This document shows positions 53,417 to 63,890 of a DNA stretch of 64,000 nucleotides, piece by piece (the stretch's first letter is position 1; each line of letters opens with the position of its first letter). The notes under the pieces were generated by a model that saw only the letters and a list, made by a program, of their open reading frames with translations, made no database searches and was not told where the DNA came from. Source of the stretch: Moniliella sp. 'wahieum' (taxonomy: Eukaryota > Basidiomycota > Moniliellomycetes > Moniliellales > Moniliellaceae); NCBI GenBank assembly GCA_003971905.1, contig RSEE01000025.1, forward strand, positions 558,001-622,000. Direction: 5' to 3'. A program made the position numbers and the translations under genes.

Positions 53417-55152
53417 CTACCGCCTCCTCTTCCTCCTTCGTATCAAAGGAGAAGACCAGCAAGGCGACTCGATCAAACCGGCCCAGGGAAAAAATAATTT
53501 CTCTCGCACGCGCCCGTGGGGTATCTTGGGACAGAAGCAGGACAAGATCCAGCGCACGGGTTGGGGCTCTTCGTCGGTGATGGTCAATGGTGCCGGAGCC
53601 GCACGGGCACGCATACGATCGTATACCAAGCGAGCGAACCAGGCGGATGCCTCCTCAGTCGATGAGAAACGGAGGAGACAAGGATCCTGCGGAGCGTTCG
53701 AGAGGGTTACTTCCACCTCGTTCGGGGCAACAAGGCGATACAAAGGCTGGTGGTAGTGGAAGATGCGTCCTTGGATCTGCAGCTGTCCCTGAAGCTCCCA
53801 AAAGAGTAGGAGCGCCTTTTGCATCAGTACCACCAAGAACTGACCCGTTCCCGCATGCGTTTCCACCGCAAGCCACTCGGCCAGCTCGGGGGCGCCATAC
53901 ACCTGCTCCTCGTGGGCGACAATCCTCCTTGGGCTACAAGCCGTCGGAGCATCCCCTTTGCCTCGTGGGCAAGAAGGATGGGAACTTGCGCGCCCTTAAC
54001 AGCCACCCAATCTACCTGCTGCGAGCCAGGGGCGACTAGCCCAGCTTGCTCCGACGGCAGGGGATGGGTAGGGCTCGGGAAATGGGACGAGGTAGCAGGC
54101 GCATTCCCCTCTGCCTTGACGGGCCCATTGAGCCCCAGTTCAGCCAAGAGGGCTGCGTTAGGCAAGGCTGTTTTACACGGCGGAGCTGCGTCGGATGCTG
54201 GCAGACGCACCCCTCGCACTGTCGGCGGTGAAGCGATGGTGGGACTTGGGACGACAGTGGGCGGGGGAGATGCCTTGATGGGGCCGCAGCATTGTGCACA
54301 CTTTCCCCCGTCGGTAAAAAGGCGAAACAGTGGGCGTGCATGACATGTCCACAGGCCGGCACAAAGGGGGCCTTTTCACCCCGGATCCGGTGGGAGAGAC
54401 GCTCGCCACAGAGTGTACACGGTTTCCCTCCCATCAATGGTTTGGACCCCACGTTGGCGTACTTGGGAGAGGTGGGCATCATGGAACCGGCGACGCTACC
54501 CACCGTCGTGGTCGAGGCCGCGGTGGAGGCGAGCGAGGCGCTGCTTAAGCTTCCAATCGACTGTTGCGGCTCATTGTACTTTTTTGGTAAGCCTGCACGG
54601 GCGCGCAGGGCAGCAGCAAAGGAGTGGGTACGGGTGCGGGTGCGGGTGCGGGCGTGGAGTGGGGGTGAGAAAGGGAATGGGAATGGGTGCGCTGGCCTGC
54701 CAGTTGAGTGGTCGGGAAAGCAGGACACGGCGTCTCCTTGCTAGCCCACAGCGAGAGCGGCGTTTTAGGGGACGCGGGTCCAGATAGTGGGGCCAGGGGC
54801 GATGTGGGGGAGGAGGGGGGGGGGGCAAGGTACACAAAGAGGGCGAAGCTGCAACGCCACTTGCGCCACCGGGAGTACTGGGGTTATTATGGGGCGTGCA
54901 ATGGGGGGCCAAGGCCGGATTAGTGGCAGGGGGAGAAACGGGGAGGGAAACAACAGGTGAAAGGGGTGGAAGCGGCGGCGAGGACAGGGCCGGGAACTCC
55001 TGTGGTGAAGGAGCGGCGGTGGACCGGTGACGACGCGGCAGGAACCCAGCGAGGGTGGCGCGTCGGCGGGCGAGCGGCGTGGTGGTGGGTGCGGTGGGCG
55101 AGCCAGGCGGGGTGGAAGGTGGGAGGGAATGCTTGCGAGCAAAGAGGGGCAT
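53417..55152 (-). CDS. RING-H2 and PH domain protein, candidate Ste5/Far1-like scaffold
   Basis: The start MPLFARKHSLPPSTPPGSPT opens a Pro/Ser-rich region. KKYNEPQQSIGSLSSASLAS follows, then a RING-H2: CTLCGERL, FVPACGHVMHAHCF and, after a frame change, CAQCCGPIK give the Cys/His pattern C-x2-C, C-x-H, H-x2-C, C-x2-C. A linker leads to a PH-like domain: VPILLAHEAKGMLRR, APELAEWLAVETHAG, GQFLVVLMQKALLLFWELQG, VEVTLSNAPQDPCLLRFSST and EEASAWFARLVYDRM. RING-H2 followed by PH is the arrangement of fungal pheromone-pathway scaffolds (Ste5/Far1 type), which also often have a VWA domain; I see no VWA here. Other RING/PH proteins cannot be excluded. The end at 53417 is tentative. Frame changes occur at about 54290, 54220 and 53900. 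Confidence 0.6.
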
Positions 55153-55405
55153 TATGTGGCATCGAAAGGACAGGGGAGAAGGAGCCGGAGGGTGGAGGGT
55201 GGAGGCACGAAGACGAAAGCAGGCAAGGGGAGCGAAGGAGAGAGAGGAGAGATATGGGCGTCTGTTGCCGTCCAAAGGGTCCTTTTGTCCAACCGGTACC
55301 TACGGTCTGGGGACAGCTGCAGCCGGTGTTTTATCTCACAAACCCATCAGCAAGGCTTTGGTGCCCTGGTGTGCGTCTCTCGGTCGCACGCCGCCAAAGA
55401 GCCTA

Positions 55406-55805
55406 TCAAGCGTGGGGCTCCTGCGCCAATGCGTCAGCGTCGTCAATATGATGCGGCGTGGGGGGGTAGGCAGGTGACGCACCGTTAGGCCCAGGTGGGG
55501 CAGGGGTATTGCCGGATGAAGCAGCGGTAGGCACATGCTCATCATTGACATCAAATTGATCTAGCCGAAAGGTACACCGCTCGGATCCATTTTCAGCCCT
55601 GCAAATAACGCAACCGTAGCGAAACTAGTGCTTTAAGCTTTACGCTTGATTAGGCGGCTGGTACTTAGTACTTAGTAGGCCAGTCTGCCCCAAGTGTATA
55701 CGTACGTCAAGACGATGAGACGCAAGACAGATATATTTCCTACCCCGCAACGCCGAAAACGCCGCCATCTCCGACTACTGCAAATCCCAGGGGGACGTTG
55801 ATCAT
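55406..55805 (-). CDS. Small two-exon hypothetical protein
   Basis: Exon 1 from the minus-strand ATG at 55805 reads MINVPLGFAVVGDGGVFGVA. A 145-bp intron (55599-55743, GTAGGA donor, TTTGCAG acceptor) joins in phase to exon 2, which reads SERCTFRLDQFDVNDEHVPT and a Pro/Ala/His-rich tail ending DDADALAQEPHA before TGA. Exon 2 is open, acidic and free of repeats, and the splice phases agree, which supports coding. I recognise no family. Exon 2 could instead belong to a gene with different upstream exons. It lies 253 bp upstream of the RING/PH gene on the same strand. Confidence 0.35.
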
Positions 55806-56584
55806 GATCGGTGAGTTGTCTTCAGCACACCACCGCCGCTGTCATGCCAACATCCTCCATTCTTCCATTCCATCCCGGTATCAAGTCCCCTCACAGTATA
55901 CGACCTTCATTCCTTGGGTTTTCCTTCCGCATGTAGAGGGGAAGCGCGCGCAGGAGGGCCCGAGTACTACTATAAAAAAGTATGCCTCTACTTGCCAGGT
56001 CCCGACGGCCTTGGCCCTTCGTTCTTATCACTCTGGTACGTCCAGAACGTGCTGGCAACCCACGCTCACATCCAGGCTGCACGGATTCTAGCGTGCGCCA
56101 TCTAGGCTTCCGCGTGGTTGAGATAGGATATGGTGGTGGTATGGTCGATGGAAGTGATCAGCAAACAGCACGGTTGTCGCGGGGAACCATGTGCACCTCC
56201 GCGGGAGGTACAAGGGGGTGGTCAACGAGGTTAACCGTTGAGTCCTGGTGTACTTGACGATTGGGTTGGCCGTTGCCGACGGCCGAGTACAAGTGGTGTT
56301 GCCTCTGCCACGTGGGTGTCGAGACACCAGGACCAGGTTGTCCATCTGCAGCAAAGGTGGTGAACGTCGTGTGGTGGGTGAATGTGGTGAACGTAACACA
56401 AGGGGAAACAATTCAAACCTCGTGACATGTGACACGCGGCATGTGACGTCGTGACGCGTGACGTGCGGTGTGTGATCCACGATGCCAATTCCGCTGCTTT
56501 CGGCTTTCTGCGTACCACCCCGACATGCCATTCCGCCGCGTCGCAAGTCCCTTCTAACCACCATCGCAGCTGGACCGGTTGAGA
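55806..56584. other. Intergenic region, 55806-56584
   Basis: No trusted gene. A heptad array lies at 56421-56478, about 110 bp upstream of the DENR start. The plus frame at 55798-56091 has no recognisable domain. Confidence 0.45.
56421..56478. repeat. Degenerate heptad array, TGA-CATG and TGA-CGCG
   Basis: TGA recurs at 7-8 bp: TGA-CATG, TGA-CACG, TGA-CGTC, TGA-CGCG, TGA-CGTG, TGA-TCC. Two palindrome types are mixed. Confidence 0.7.
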
Positions 56585-57261
56585 ATGAGCGAGACGACGG
56601 CCGTGGCACCCACGCCACAAACAGTGCTCTACTGTCAAGTGTGCACCTTCCCCCCCGAGTACTGTGAGTTTGGAAACAGTGTGAGCAAGTGTCGTGCTTG
56701 GCTCGAGGAGGCCCACCCCGATGCCTACTCTGCCTTGTGGGGGGAACAGGCCACGGCGGCCAAGCTGGCTTCCATGAGCACCAAGGCGGCGGAAGAGCTG
56801 GAGAAGGACAGCGCCAAGAAAGAGCGCAAGGCGGAAGCCAAGGCCGAGCGGGAGCGTGCGCAAAAGGCACAAAACAAGATCATTGTTTCTCGTACTGCGC
56901 GGACCAAGAAAAGGTGATTACCACCATTGAGGGGCTGCACGTCTTCACTCCGCCTCTGCCGGCTCTCAAGGTTATCTCCAAAGGGTATGTATCGTTTGCT
57001 TCGGCGCGCTCTCTGGCTAGTGCCTGATCTGTGGGAGGTGGACTAACCTGTTTCCCTGGACACAGCCTTTCCTCCCGCTTTGCCACGGGGGCCTCGATCT
57101 CCAAGTCTGCCAAGAACCCGGCAGTAGAGGAAATTGTGGTGCAGGGCGATGTGGCGGACCAGGTGCGGGATTTGATTATCGCACGGCAAAAGCCGTTCGA
57201 CCAGCTCCCGCCCGAGAGTGCAGGTGGGCCGGCGGAGAATGCGATCGCCATCAACCGCTAG
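56585..57261 (+). CDS. TMA22: Density-regulated protein homolog (DENR/TMA22)
   Basis: Ribosome-associated factor that, with MCT-1/Tma20, recycles 40S subunits and supports reinitiation. The start MSETTAVAPTPQTVLYCQVC opens the N-terminal zinc-binding-like region (YCQVCTFPPEYCEFG, SKCRAWLEEAHPDAYSALWG), followed by a Lys/Glu/Ala-rich helix. The C-terminal SUI1 domain reads KNKIIVSRTARTKKR-like sequence, VITTIEGLHVFTPPLPALKV and, after a 71-bp intron (56995-57065, GTATGT donor, CTAAC branch), LSSRFATGASISKSAKNPAV, EEIVVQGDVADQVRDLIIAR and a final INR before TAG. One A is missing in the AAAA run near 56910, which turns a Lys codon boundary into a TGA; otherwise the gene is intact. Length of about 200 residues is typical. 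Confidence 0.93.
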
Positions 57262-58068
57262 GCTAAGCGGCACGGTGTCGATTTCAGCGTCGATTGCTGG
57301 CTGCTGCGCGTTGACGTTCTGGGGGAATGAATCATCTCGTCTGTGGGTATATGAGGTGTGAGGTGGAGGCTCAACTTGGGCCGCATGCTTTAGATGACAG
57401 GGAGAGGGGGGCTGGCTGGGCTGGTTGAGCTACTAGGCAGCGCGGGATGCGCAGCGCAAGGCTGATTGGACATAGAGCGGCCAGAGGGAAGGGAAGGGCA
57501 GCTGGTGCAGAATAGGTTCTCTCAGCGCCTGGCAGCCCCCGAGGTGGGTGTGGCAAGGGTGGCATGTTGCTGCAGCACCTCATTCCGCAGGCTAGCTTGG
57601 GGGGGGGGGGGGGGGGGGCTCGTGGGTGTCCTTCCGCTTCCGGATGCGAACGGCGGCGGCGGAGGCAGTGGAGCGCCAGTGGGAAGGCGCACACAAGGCC
57701 GCGAATAAGCGCGGGGGCGGCCCAGCGCGGCGCGAAGATGAAGATGGCCTGGTGAGCACACACGGCGTAGCACGCACTGGGTACTGACTAAGGGGGGCCG
57801 CCGTCGGCCAGCCCCACCTGCTCGCCATCCCCACAGGCTCGCTTGCCAGCCCAGCCACGAATATGAATCGTCGCAGCGTCCCCCGGCGCACCGCACGTGA
57901 ACATCCCCCCGTCACGCGTCACCCGTCACACTCAGCCACGCCGCCCAAACGTCCGCGTTATCCGCTGGCCGCGGCGGCCCCAGCATCCATCCCGCGCTCC
58001 ACCACCTTCCCCACCCAGACCACCTCGTCCACACGGGGGCCTGCCTTGGCCACACCGGTACAGAGGCC
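57262..58068. other. Intergenic region with poly-G tract
   Basis: Spacer between DENR and the kinase gene. It contains a 20-base G run at 57599-57618 and a TCA-CGCG heptad array at 57911-57936. The kinase start could lie upstream (ATG at 57863), so the last 200 bp may be coding. Confidence 0.5.
57911..57936. repeat. Heptad array, TCA-CGCG type
   Basis: TCA-CGCG, TCA-CCCG, TCA-CAC, TCA: 7-bp period, about 130 bp before the called kinase start. Confidence 0.7.
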
Positions 58069-61000
58069 ATGCCCCCGGACTCGCCCGCCGCCCCGCCCGG
58101 CGCCTCCCGGCCCTCCAAGGCCCGCCCCCGCCCCACCGCCGAGCAGCAACGCCGCCGCGACGCCGCCCTCGCCCAGGAGCGCGCCGAGTGGGAGCACACC
58201 GCGGCGCCGGCGCCGGTGTCCTGCGTCTGCTCGAGGAGCCCAACTGGCGGCGTGTCCATGCCGCCCGCCGCCGAGGAGTGGGGCCCGCTGATGTGCTCCC
58301 CTCGGTTGCCCGCATCGAGGCTGCTCCTCCTTCCGAGGTGCGCGAGGTGCCGAGCGCGGATCGGCTGCTTGCTACCGGCATTGGGGATTATACCCTGTTG
58401 CCCAAAATCCTGGGCCGCGGCAAGTCAGCACCGTTTTCCTTGCCGCCAAGCAGGGCAGACTCTATGCTCAAGCACACGCCGCTCTTCCCCCATCATCCTT
58501 ATCGCCACACGGTTGCTGCGGGAGCCTACGTTGCTCGCCGAACTGCCGCCTCACCCCAACCTGGTGGCTGTGTACGAAACGATTCGGACCCCGGGCACTT
58601 CTACCTCATCGAAGAGTACCTGGGCGGTTACGTGACACTCGAGAAGCTGCTCATGATGAAAAGCACCGTTCCCCTCCTGGCCTTCCTGCTTGCCTGCCCG
58701 CCGAGTGGGGAGCAAAGTGTTTTCCCAGCTCCTTAGTGCTGTCGACGCCATCCATCGCCCTTGCAAATCTGCCACCGGGACATAAACCTGAGAACATTCT
58801 TGTCCACCCAACTACTCTACAACTCAAGCTCCTCGACTTGGATTGGCCACCCACTACTCCAAATCCCAAGCCAAGCTCAGCACATGCTGCGGCAGCCCCG
58901 CCTTTCATTGCCCTGAGATTGTGCATGCGCTCTCCTCACCCTTGGGAGCAGCGACCTACTGGGGTCCCGAGGTTGATGCCTGGACCGTGGGGGTGACCAT
59001 GCTGCGAGTCTTGACCGGCGTACGCTACCCACTGGGTACATCCCACAGTTCGTTGCGCAACATGGCGATCCGCGCTCAGCGAGCTGTTGCGCTTGTGCCT
59101 GACCCCGAGTTGAGAAGACGGACAGGAATGCTACTGGACATGGATGCGATACAAAGGATGCGCAATTTCGAGCTGTTGGCGGGCGACTCCCCTTCTCCGC
59201 CAGAGAGGGGCGTCAAAGAATTCAAGTCTTCCACCTTTGTGCCTACCCCACCCACCCACCGGATCAATCTTCCGCTTCTGGTGGACAAGACAGGGCAAGC
59301 ACGTGTCTCACGTGCTCACTCCCATTCGAGAGGGGTCACCTCCCCTTCACCTTCCCGCGTTCAGTCTCAGCCATCTCTAGTCTCCGAAGGGTCCGTCCTC
59401 CTCACTCTGCTCAACCCCTCACAAGAACCAGGGGAAAAAGTGATGAGCTTTATCAAGTACGCGCTGCGATGCTTTGGGATCCTATACCATGCGTGGCAAG
59501 TGGATGAGGAGTGGGTACTCGAATGTGTTTGGGAGGTTCCCCCCACCCCAAACGCCGGGACTCTCTCCTTTGTGCAATCACTCATGTCCGCACTAGGGGA
59601 AAGGAAAAACGATCCTCCTCTACCCCTGTTACGGGGGAAGTACCCCGTCCAAGTCCAGGCCCTTCTGGACGAGAAGGTAAGATTCCCTGCTTGAGGTTTT
59701 ACATGGTCGTCCGGCCCTCGCGTACCAGGCGCTCCCCCAGCGCCCGCCCCACTCCTCGGTCCGCACTGTTTCCCGTCCAGGAGGAAGCCAAATATCCGAT
59801 CGAGGCAGCACCCTCACCCGCCCACTACGGAAACGAGTTCAGATTTTCCTTACCGACAGCCGTCCGCTCGAGGCGGTGGCTCATGCCCTGAGCCTCGGGG
59901 GCACGCAGACTGCCGAGGAAGAAGAGGAGGAAGAAAGAGGACGACGTCCCCATCCCCGCCGCCCATCGTTGGCACCGAGCTCTACTGTGTCGGAGGAACG
60001 TGGGGGAGACACCAGCCGCCACACATCGCTCGTTTCGGATTCTGTAAGAGGAGAGAGGGGGCGGACGAGGGAGCGGGAGCCATGGGAGCGGGGGGTGCGG
60101 CACGCGGTGCAGGACCTGAATCATGTTCTTCGTGGGGAAGAACGAGGGAGGGGCGTAGCTCACCTGGCCTCGTCCCTTTCGCTAGGGAGAGGCAGGAAGA
60201 GATACCCCCGCCAATGTTGGAGCAGACCTTTACCATTTTGCTGCGCTCACACCCTGCTTGGGCGTAGAATCGCTCGTTCCCGATGGCATGCAAATCTTGA
60301 GCATTTTATCTCGCCGCGCTGCTCCCGAGAAGTCTTTGTCGCATTGCTCGAACGTATGGAAGTCCTCGAACGACTGGATACACCAACCACCAACCTTTCT
60401 CAGGTTCAGTGGGACCCAGTGAAGGAGCTGATCGCCCTTCTCAGCTGTTGGTCCTTAGTACGTACCTCCTCCTCCCACTATTCCCTTCATACTGTGTCCG
60501 CTGACTCTTGGTCCCTGTCCAGTCATACCCCGGCTCGAGTCGAAACAGCCTTACAAATTCACGGATGAACTGCTACGCGTCTTACCCAAAGCAGTGGCTG
60601 CCCAACCCCTCTGTGCTCTATGTCACCTTGTGGCAGAGCTGTGCACTGTCCTCCACTCTTGGGCTGGATACCAGGTGCATTCTAAGGACGCAGGGGGGGT
60701 GGAAGCACTCTGTCTCTCCGTGATGGCTAAGCTCGTTCCGCTTTTCCCGCCCCTCCATTCGCCTAATCCTGCCCAATCTCTCGAATCAGAAAATGATGCA
60801 AGAATCAGCCCGCTATCGCACACTACTTCAATGGACACCATTTCTCACCAAGCGCCGAACGGTTTGGCGAAGAACACTCCTAATGGCACCGCCAATGGTA
60901 TCCATCCCCCTGGTGACCCCCCCTCCCGTCCCCCACCTTCCCCCCCATGGGAGGAGATGGGTGAAATGCTGCGCACCCTCCATATTTCGCTCTGGGCTTC

Positions 61001-61517
61001 TATTCAAGTTTCCTCGCCCGACGCGTTTCCCCTACTCGTACACCTCCTTGCCCACGATGTCGAAGTGGATCTGCCCCCGCCGCGTACCTGGTCCTCCCAG
61101 ACCGGCGGGAAGCTGCTGCAGAGCATGGTGGAGAGGCTGCCAGCCTCGTCAGACGAAGGGATACAATGGGTTTCCTGGTGCCTTGCCACGTCTCCCCCGC
61201 CATCGATTGTCCTCCCCGTTGCTCGCGCTCTCTTTCCCGATGTCCTCCCTCTTCTCCGTTACCTCGAAGACGGAGCAGGACCGCTCCTACAAGAGTGGAT
61301 GAGTCAGGATCCTACGGCGACATGGGACTTGGCTGTGCAGCTGGTTCGTTCCCAGCCGAGCGGCGGTGTCGACTTGCTTACTTCCTTGGTACGAGTAGGT
61401 CCACCCGAGGCCGCGACTTGGTTCGAGCAACTGCGACGTACCGAGCCAAGAGCTCACCAGGTGCCTGGCGAGGAAGATACGCAGATTGCCGCCCAACTAG
61501 GCACGTTAGAGATGTGA
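58069..61517 (+). CDS. Large protein kinase with long C-terminal region
   Basis: Eukaryotic-type Ser/Thr kinase domain assembled across frames: GDYTLLPKILGRGK (glycine loop), TVFLAAKQGRLYA, REPTLLAELPPHPNLVAVYE, FYLIEEYLGGYVTLEKLLMM, a HRDIKPENILVHP-type catalytic loop (DIKPENILVHP after one frame change), LLDFGLATHY (DFG), CGSPAFHCPEIVHAL (APE-like) and EVDAWTVGVTMLRVLTG. It keeps the residues needed for catalysis once frames are joined. The long C-terminal part has SFIKYALRCFGILYHAW, an acidic/Arg-rich linker (59910-60110), LPKAVAAQPLCALCHLVAEL and a helical end (LLRYLEDGAGPLLQEWMSQD, GGVDLLTSLVRVGPPEAATW), ending at TGA 61515-61517. Introns 59677-59780 and 60462-60522 fit the phases. I do not recognise the exact subfamily; CAMK-like with a large regulatory tail is my guess. 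Confidence 0.75.
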
Positions 61518-61767
61518 TTTCTGAAGGATCTATTCCGTCGATGCATGTTTAACGTTTATCAGCCAAGCCGGGCCTGGTCCTGGTACTTGTGGTTCTGAAG
61601 CCAGGTGGAGGGGCAAGGTGAAGAGTGGGGTTTCTAGCAAGTCTGTAGCGCCTGTAGGACGTTCAAGGTTCCCGCTCAAAGGGGTTATTATGGTTACGGG
61701 CCTTGCCCCTTATGGACAAGCCGTGGGCGCGCTGCGCTAGAATGGCAAAAAGGATGCCAAAAAGGTG
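61518..61767. other. Spacer between kinase gene and tRNA
   Basis: About 250 bp with no ORF. I see nothing else of note. Confidence 0.4.
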
Positions 61768-61868
61768 TGCTTCGTGCCAGGCTCGAACTGGCGACCTCAG
61801 GATGACGTGGAAGAACCACTCATACAGGCGTATGAGACCTGCGCGCTAGCCAACTGCGCCAACGAAGC
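61768..61868 (-). tRNA. tRNA-Met (CAT), elongator, with intron
   Basis: The minus strand starts GCTTCGTTGGCGCAGTTGG and ends GTTCGAGCCTGGCACGAAGC plus A. The acceptor arms pair fully (GCTTCG.. with ..CGAAGC), the D-arm carries GGCGCAGTTGGCTAGCGC and the T-arm GCCAGTTCGAGCCTGGC. The anticodon region reads TCTCATA, anticodon CAT. The total of 101 nt exceeds a mature tRNA by about 27 nt, explained by an intron directly after the base 3' of the anticodon. The sequence is of the elongator type (T-arm TTCGA, A-box TGGCGCAGTTGG). The position-31/39 pair looks mismatched, so the exact intron edge is uncertain. Confidence 0.92.
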
Positions 61869-61948
61869 AGCTTGGCTTTGCGGAGAGTTTTAGTTTCGAG
61901 TCAACACAGTTGGAATTCATGTCCAAACGACACGATACAAAAAGTAGA

Positions 61949-62957
61949 TTAAACCGTAACCGCGGCCACCTCAAGCGTTTGCTGAGTACAAATAATGGCC
62001 AACGCTACAGCCAAGGCAAGGTCAAAGTGCGGTGCGACTGGACCGTACACATGCCCGCGTGAGAACGAAGACCGAGAGGTTCAGTTAGCGTCTGTAGTGA
62101 ACACATGCATGATCGTATAGAGGGGGCAGGGACGAACCTTCGATCACTGCATCTGTCTTGATTCCACTGCGCTCCTTGATTAACACAAGGGGCGCCTTCC
62201 CCCCCTGTGGATCTTTGACTTTGATCTGAGCCACGGCAAGTCGCCGGGTGCGAATCTCGCACTGCACCGCCCCCCCATCCAAGTTGGTGGGGATCACGAA
62301 CGCAGAGCGCGATCGCACTGCGGAGCGCTTGAGTACATGGAACAATTCGTCAGGCGGAAACGTATCGGATTCGCTGAGAGCACCCAAATTAGCAAGATGA
62401 ACTTCTTTCTTAAATGTCCCAGGACGGACAGCTACCCAGCCTTGGAACGAGTACATAACGTGATGTAGACTCATCAAGGGGCCCTGGGAGTCTGACAAGA
62501 CAATCTCCTGGTTCCTTCGCATCATGGCCTTGGGATCTCCCAGGATTGGAGTGCCAGTGTAGGAGAAGAGAGGAGGCGAACCGGCGCCCTATCACACAGT
62601 GCAGAGAAAACTCCAGAGTAAGTTTGGGGGGGTAGGAAGAGTAAAAGGGGGGACGGAACGTACGGACCCGCGCACAATAGAAACATCGGTTCGGCTGGAT
62701 AGAATGGAGGACCGCTTGAGGCGAAGGAGAATAGGCTGGTCGTGGGTAGCATACTGAGGGAAGAGACCGTAATGGGCCATGCCCAGGTCAAAGCGGGATA
62801 CGTAGGGTGGCGGTTCTTCTTCCCCCTCCGCCTCGGTGAGCCCCAGAGACCATACCGAGTCATCGTCATCCGAGTAGGCTGGCGAATCGGCGGCGAGGGC
62901 GTCGTCCTTGGTTTTGCTGTTGCTAAAGGGCAGGATCATTGATGTGAATGTCAGCAC
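61949..62957 (-). CDS. Uncharacterized protein, possibly tubby/LURP-like fold
   Basis: Three exons that splice without any frameshift: 62957-62664 (MILPFSNSKTKDDALAADSP; DDDDSVWSLGLTEAEGEEEP; YVSRFDLGMAHYGLFPQYAT; ILLRLKRSSILSSRTDVSIV), intron 62589-62663 (GTACGT donor), then SPPLFSYTGTPILGDPKAMM, RRNQEIVLSDSQGPLMSLHH, VMYSFQGWVAVRPGTFKKEV and VQCEIRTRRLAVAQIKVKDP, intron 62038-62137, then a hydrophobic last helix VAPHFDLALAVALAIICTQQ ending at TAA 61949-61951. The mix of beta-like strands with a hydrophobic C-terminal helix recalls tubby-like/scramblase/LURP folds and a basidiomycete DUF family, but that is only a resemblance. The start could be 62939 (MILPF) rather than 62957. One of the few genes here with no frame break. 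Confidence 0.6.
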
Positions 62958-63395
62958 GGAGGGCGCGGAAGATGAGGTTTGCCGATCTCAGGCCAGCCGC
63001 GTTGCAGATATAGGGAAGCAGAATGCCATGGATGGTCGAGGGAGAGCGAAGCGGAGGTCGGAGGGTATGTGGGCTGCGAGCTGCGGACAGTGCTGCGACG
63101 CAACACGTGCTCTGCGTCAACGTCTGTTCAATGTTGCATCCAGTCAACCGCTGCGGCAATAAGCCACCACACATGACGTCACCCATTGCGCCCCCCGGAG
63201 TCTGGCAGCCTCTAACCGGCAGCACACGTGCATATCGTAGGCCTGCTGGTCTACCCCGGTATCGGTCTCGCAGACGGTGTGAAGCCTGGGGGAGCAGGTC
63301 GAAATGAAGCGACCAACATGCCAGCAACGGTACTATCGGCCCAATCAACCAACCGCGAGTTTGAACTCCCTCTTTCATTCTCATCTGAGACCAAC
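62958..63395. other. Promoter-side region of the preceding minus gene
   Basis: No gene supported. Frames of 65-150 codons on either strand lack any domain. Confidence 0.4.
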
Positions 63396-63890
63396 TAGAG
63401 TGTGTTGAGCCACCGTGTGGGTGGCTCCAGTGTGGGCCAAACGTCCCCTTTCAGCCCCACCTCCCAAGCCTAGGAGTTCCGTGGTTTTCTCGCTCCCGTG
63501 TTTTCCTAGTTCCGCGGCCTACTTAGCCCCTAATGGCAACTGGCTGGCTGATGTTACCCTGTACTAGTAGGCGCAGCATTGACCACCATCACCACCACTA
63601 CTAGCGCCACTGCATGATGAGACCTGGAGTCCGGATGGTCCTCGAGGGTGATGCAATCGCACTGATGGTGGTGGTGGTGGTCTAAGCCAACCAGCAACGC
63701 CTACTGAGGAACATCAAGCACCGAGTCGCCACCAGGGGCTAAGCTGCGGAACAAGGAAAAACAGGAGAGAAAAACAACCGAACTCCTAGGCCTGAGGAGG
63801 AACTGAAGGGACATTGGCCAAAGCGCGAGCCACCCGGTGGCTCAACACTGCATTGCCCTCGAGGACCAGCAGGACTCCAGGTTTTCCGCC
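63396..63890. mobile_element. Foldback (MITE-like) element with long inverted arms
   Basis: The left arm (63396-about 63600) begins GTGTGTTGAGCCACCGTG and contains CTAGGAGTTCCGTGG and TTAGCCCCTAATGG. The right arm (about 63600-63850) is its imperfect reverse complement: CCACCAGGGGCTAAG, GAACTCCTAGG, GGCCAAAGCGCGAGCCACC and GGTGGCTCAACACT. The arms are about 220 bp each with a short centre, and no coding sequence. 63851-63890 repeats in inverted form part of the centre (CCTCGAGGACC). Homologous pieces occur at 6302-6545 and 45105-45170. No clear target-site duplication is visible to me. Confidence 0.75.

Noticed and set aside
1-62957. Programmed ribosomal frameshifting as an explanation for split genes
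   Set aside because: The breaks are too many, lie in ordinary homopolymers without slippery-site context, and hit housekeeping genes at positions that differ from any known programmed sites.
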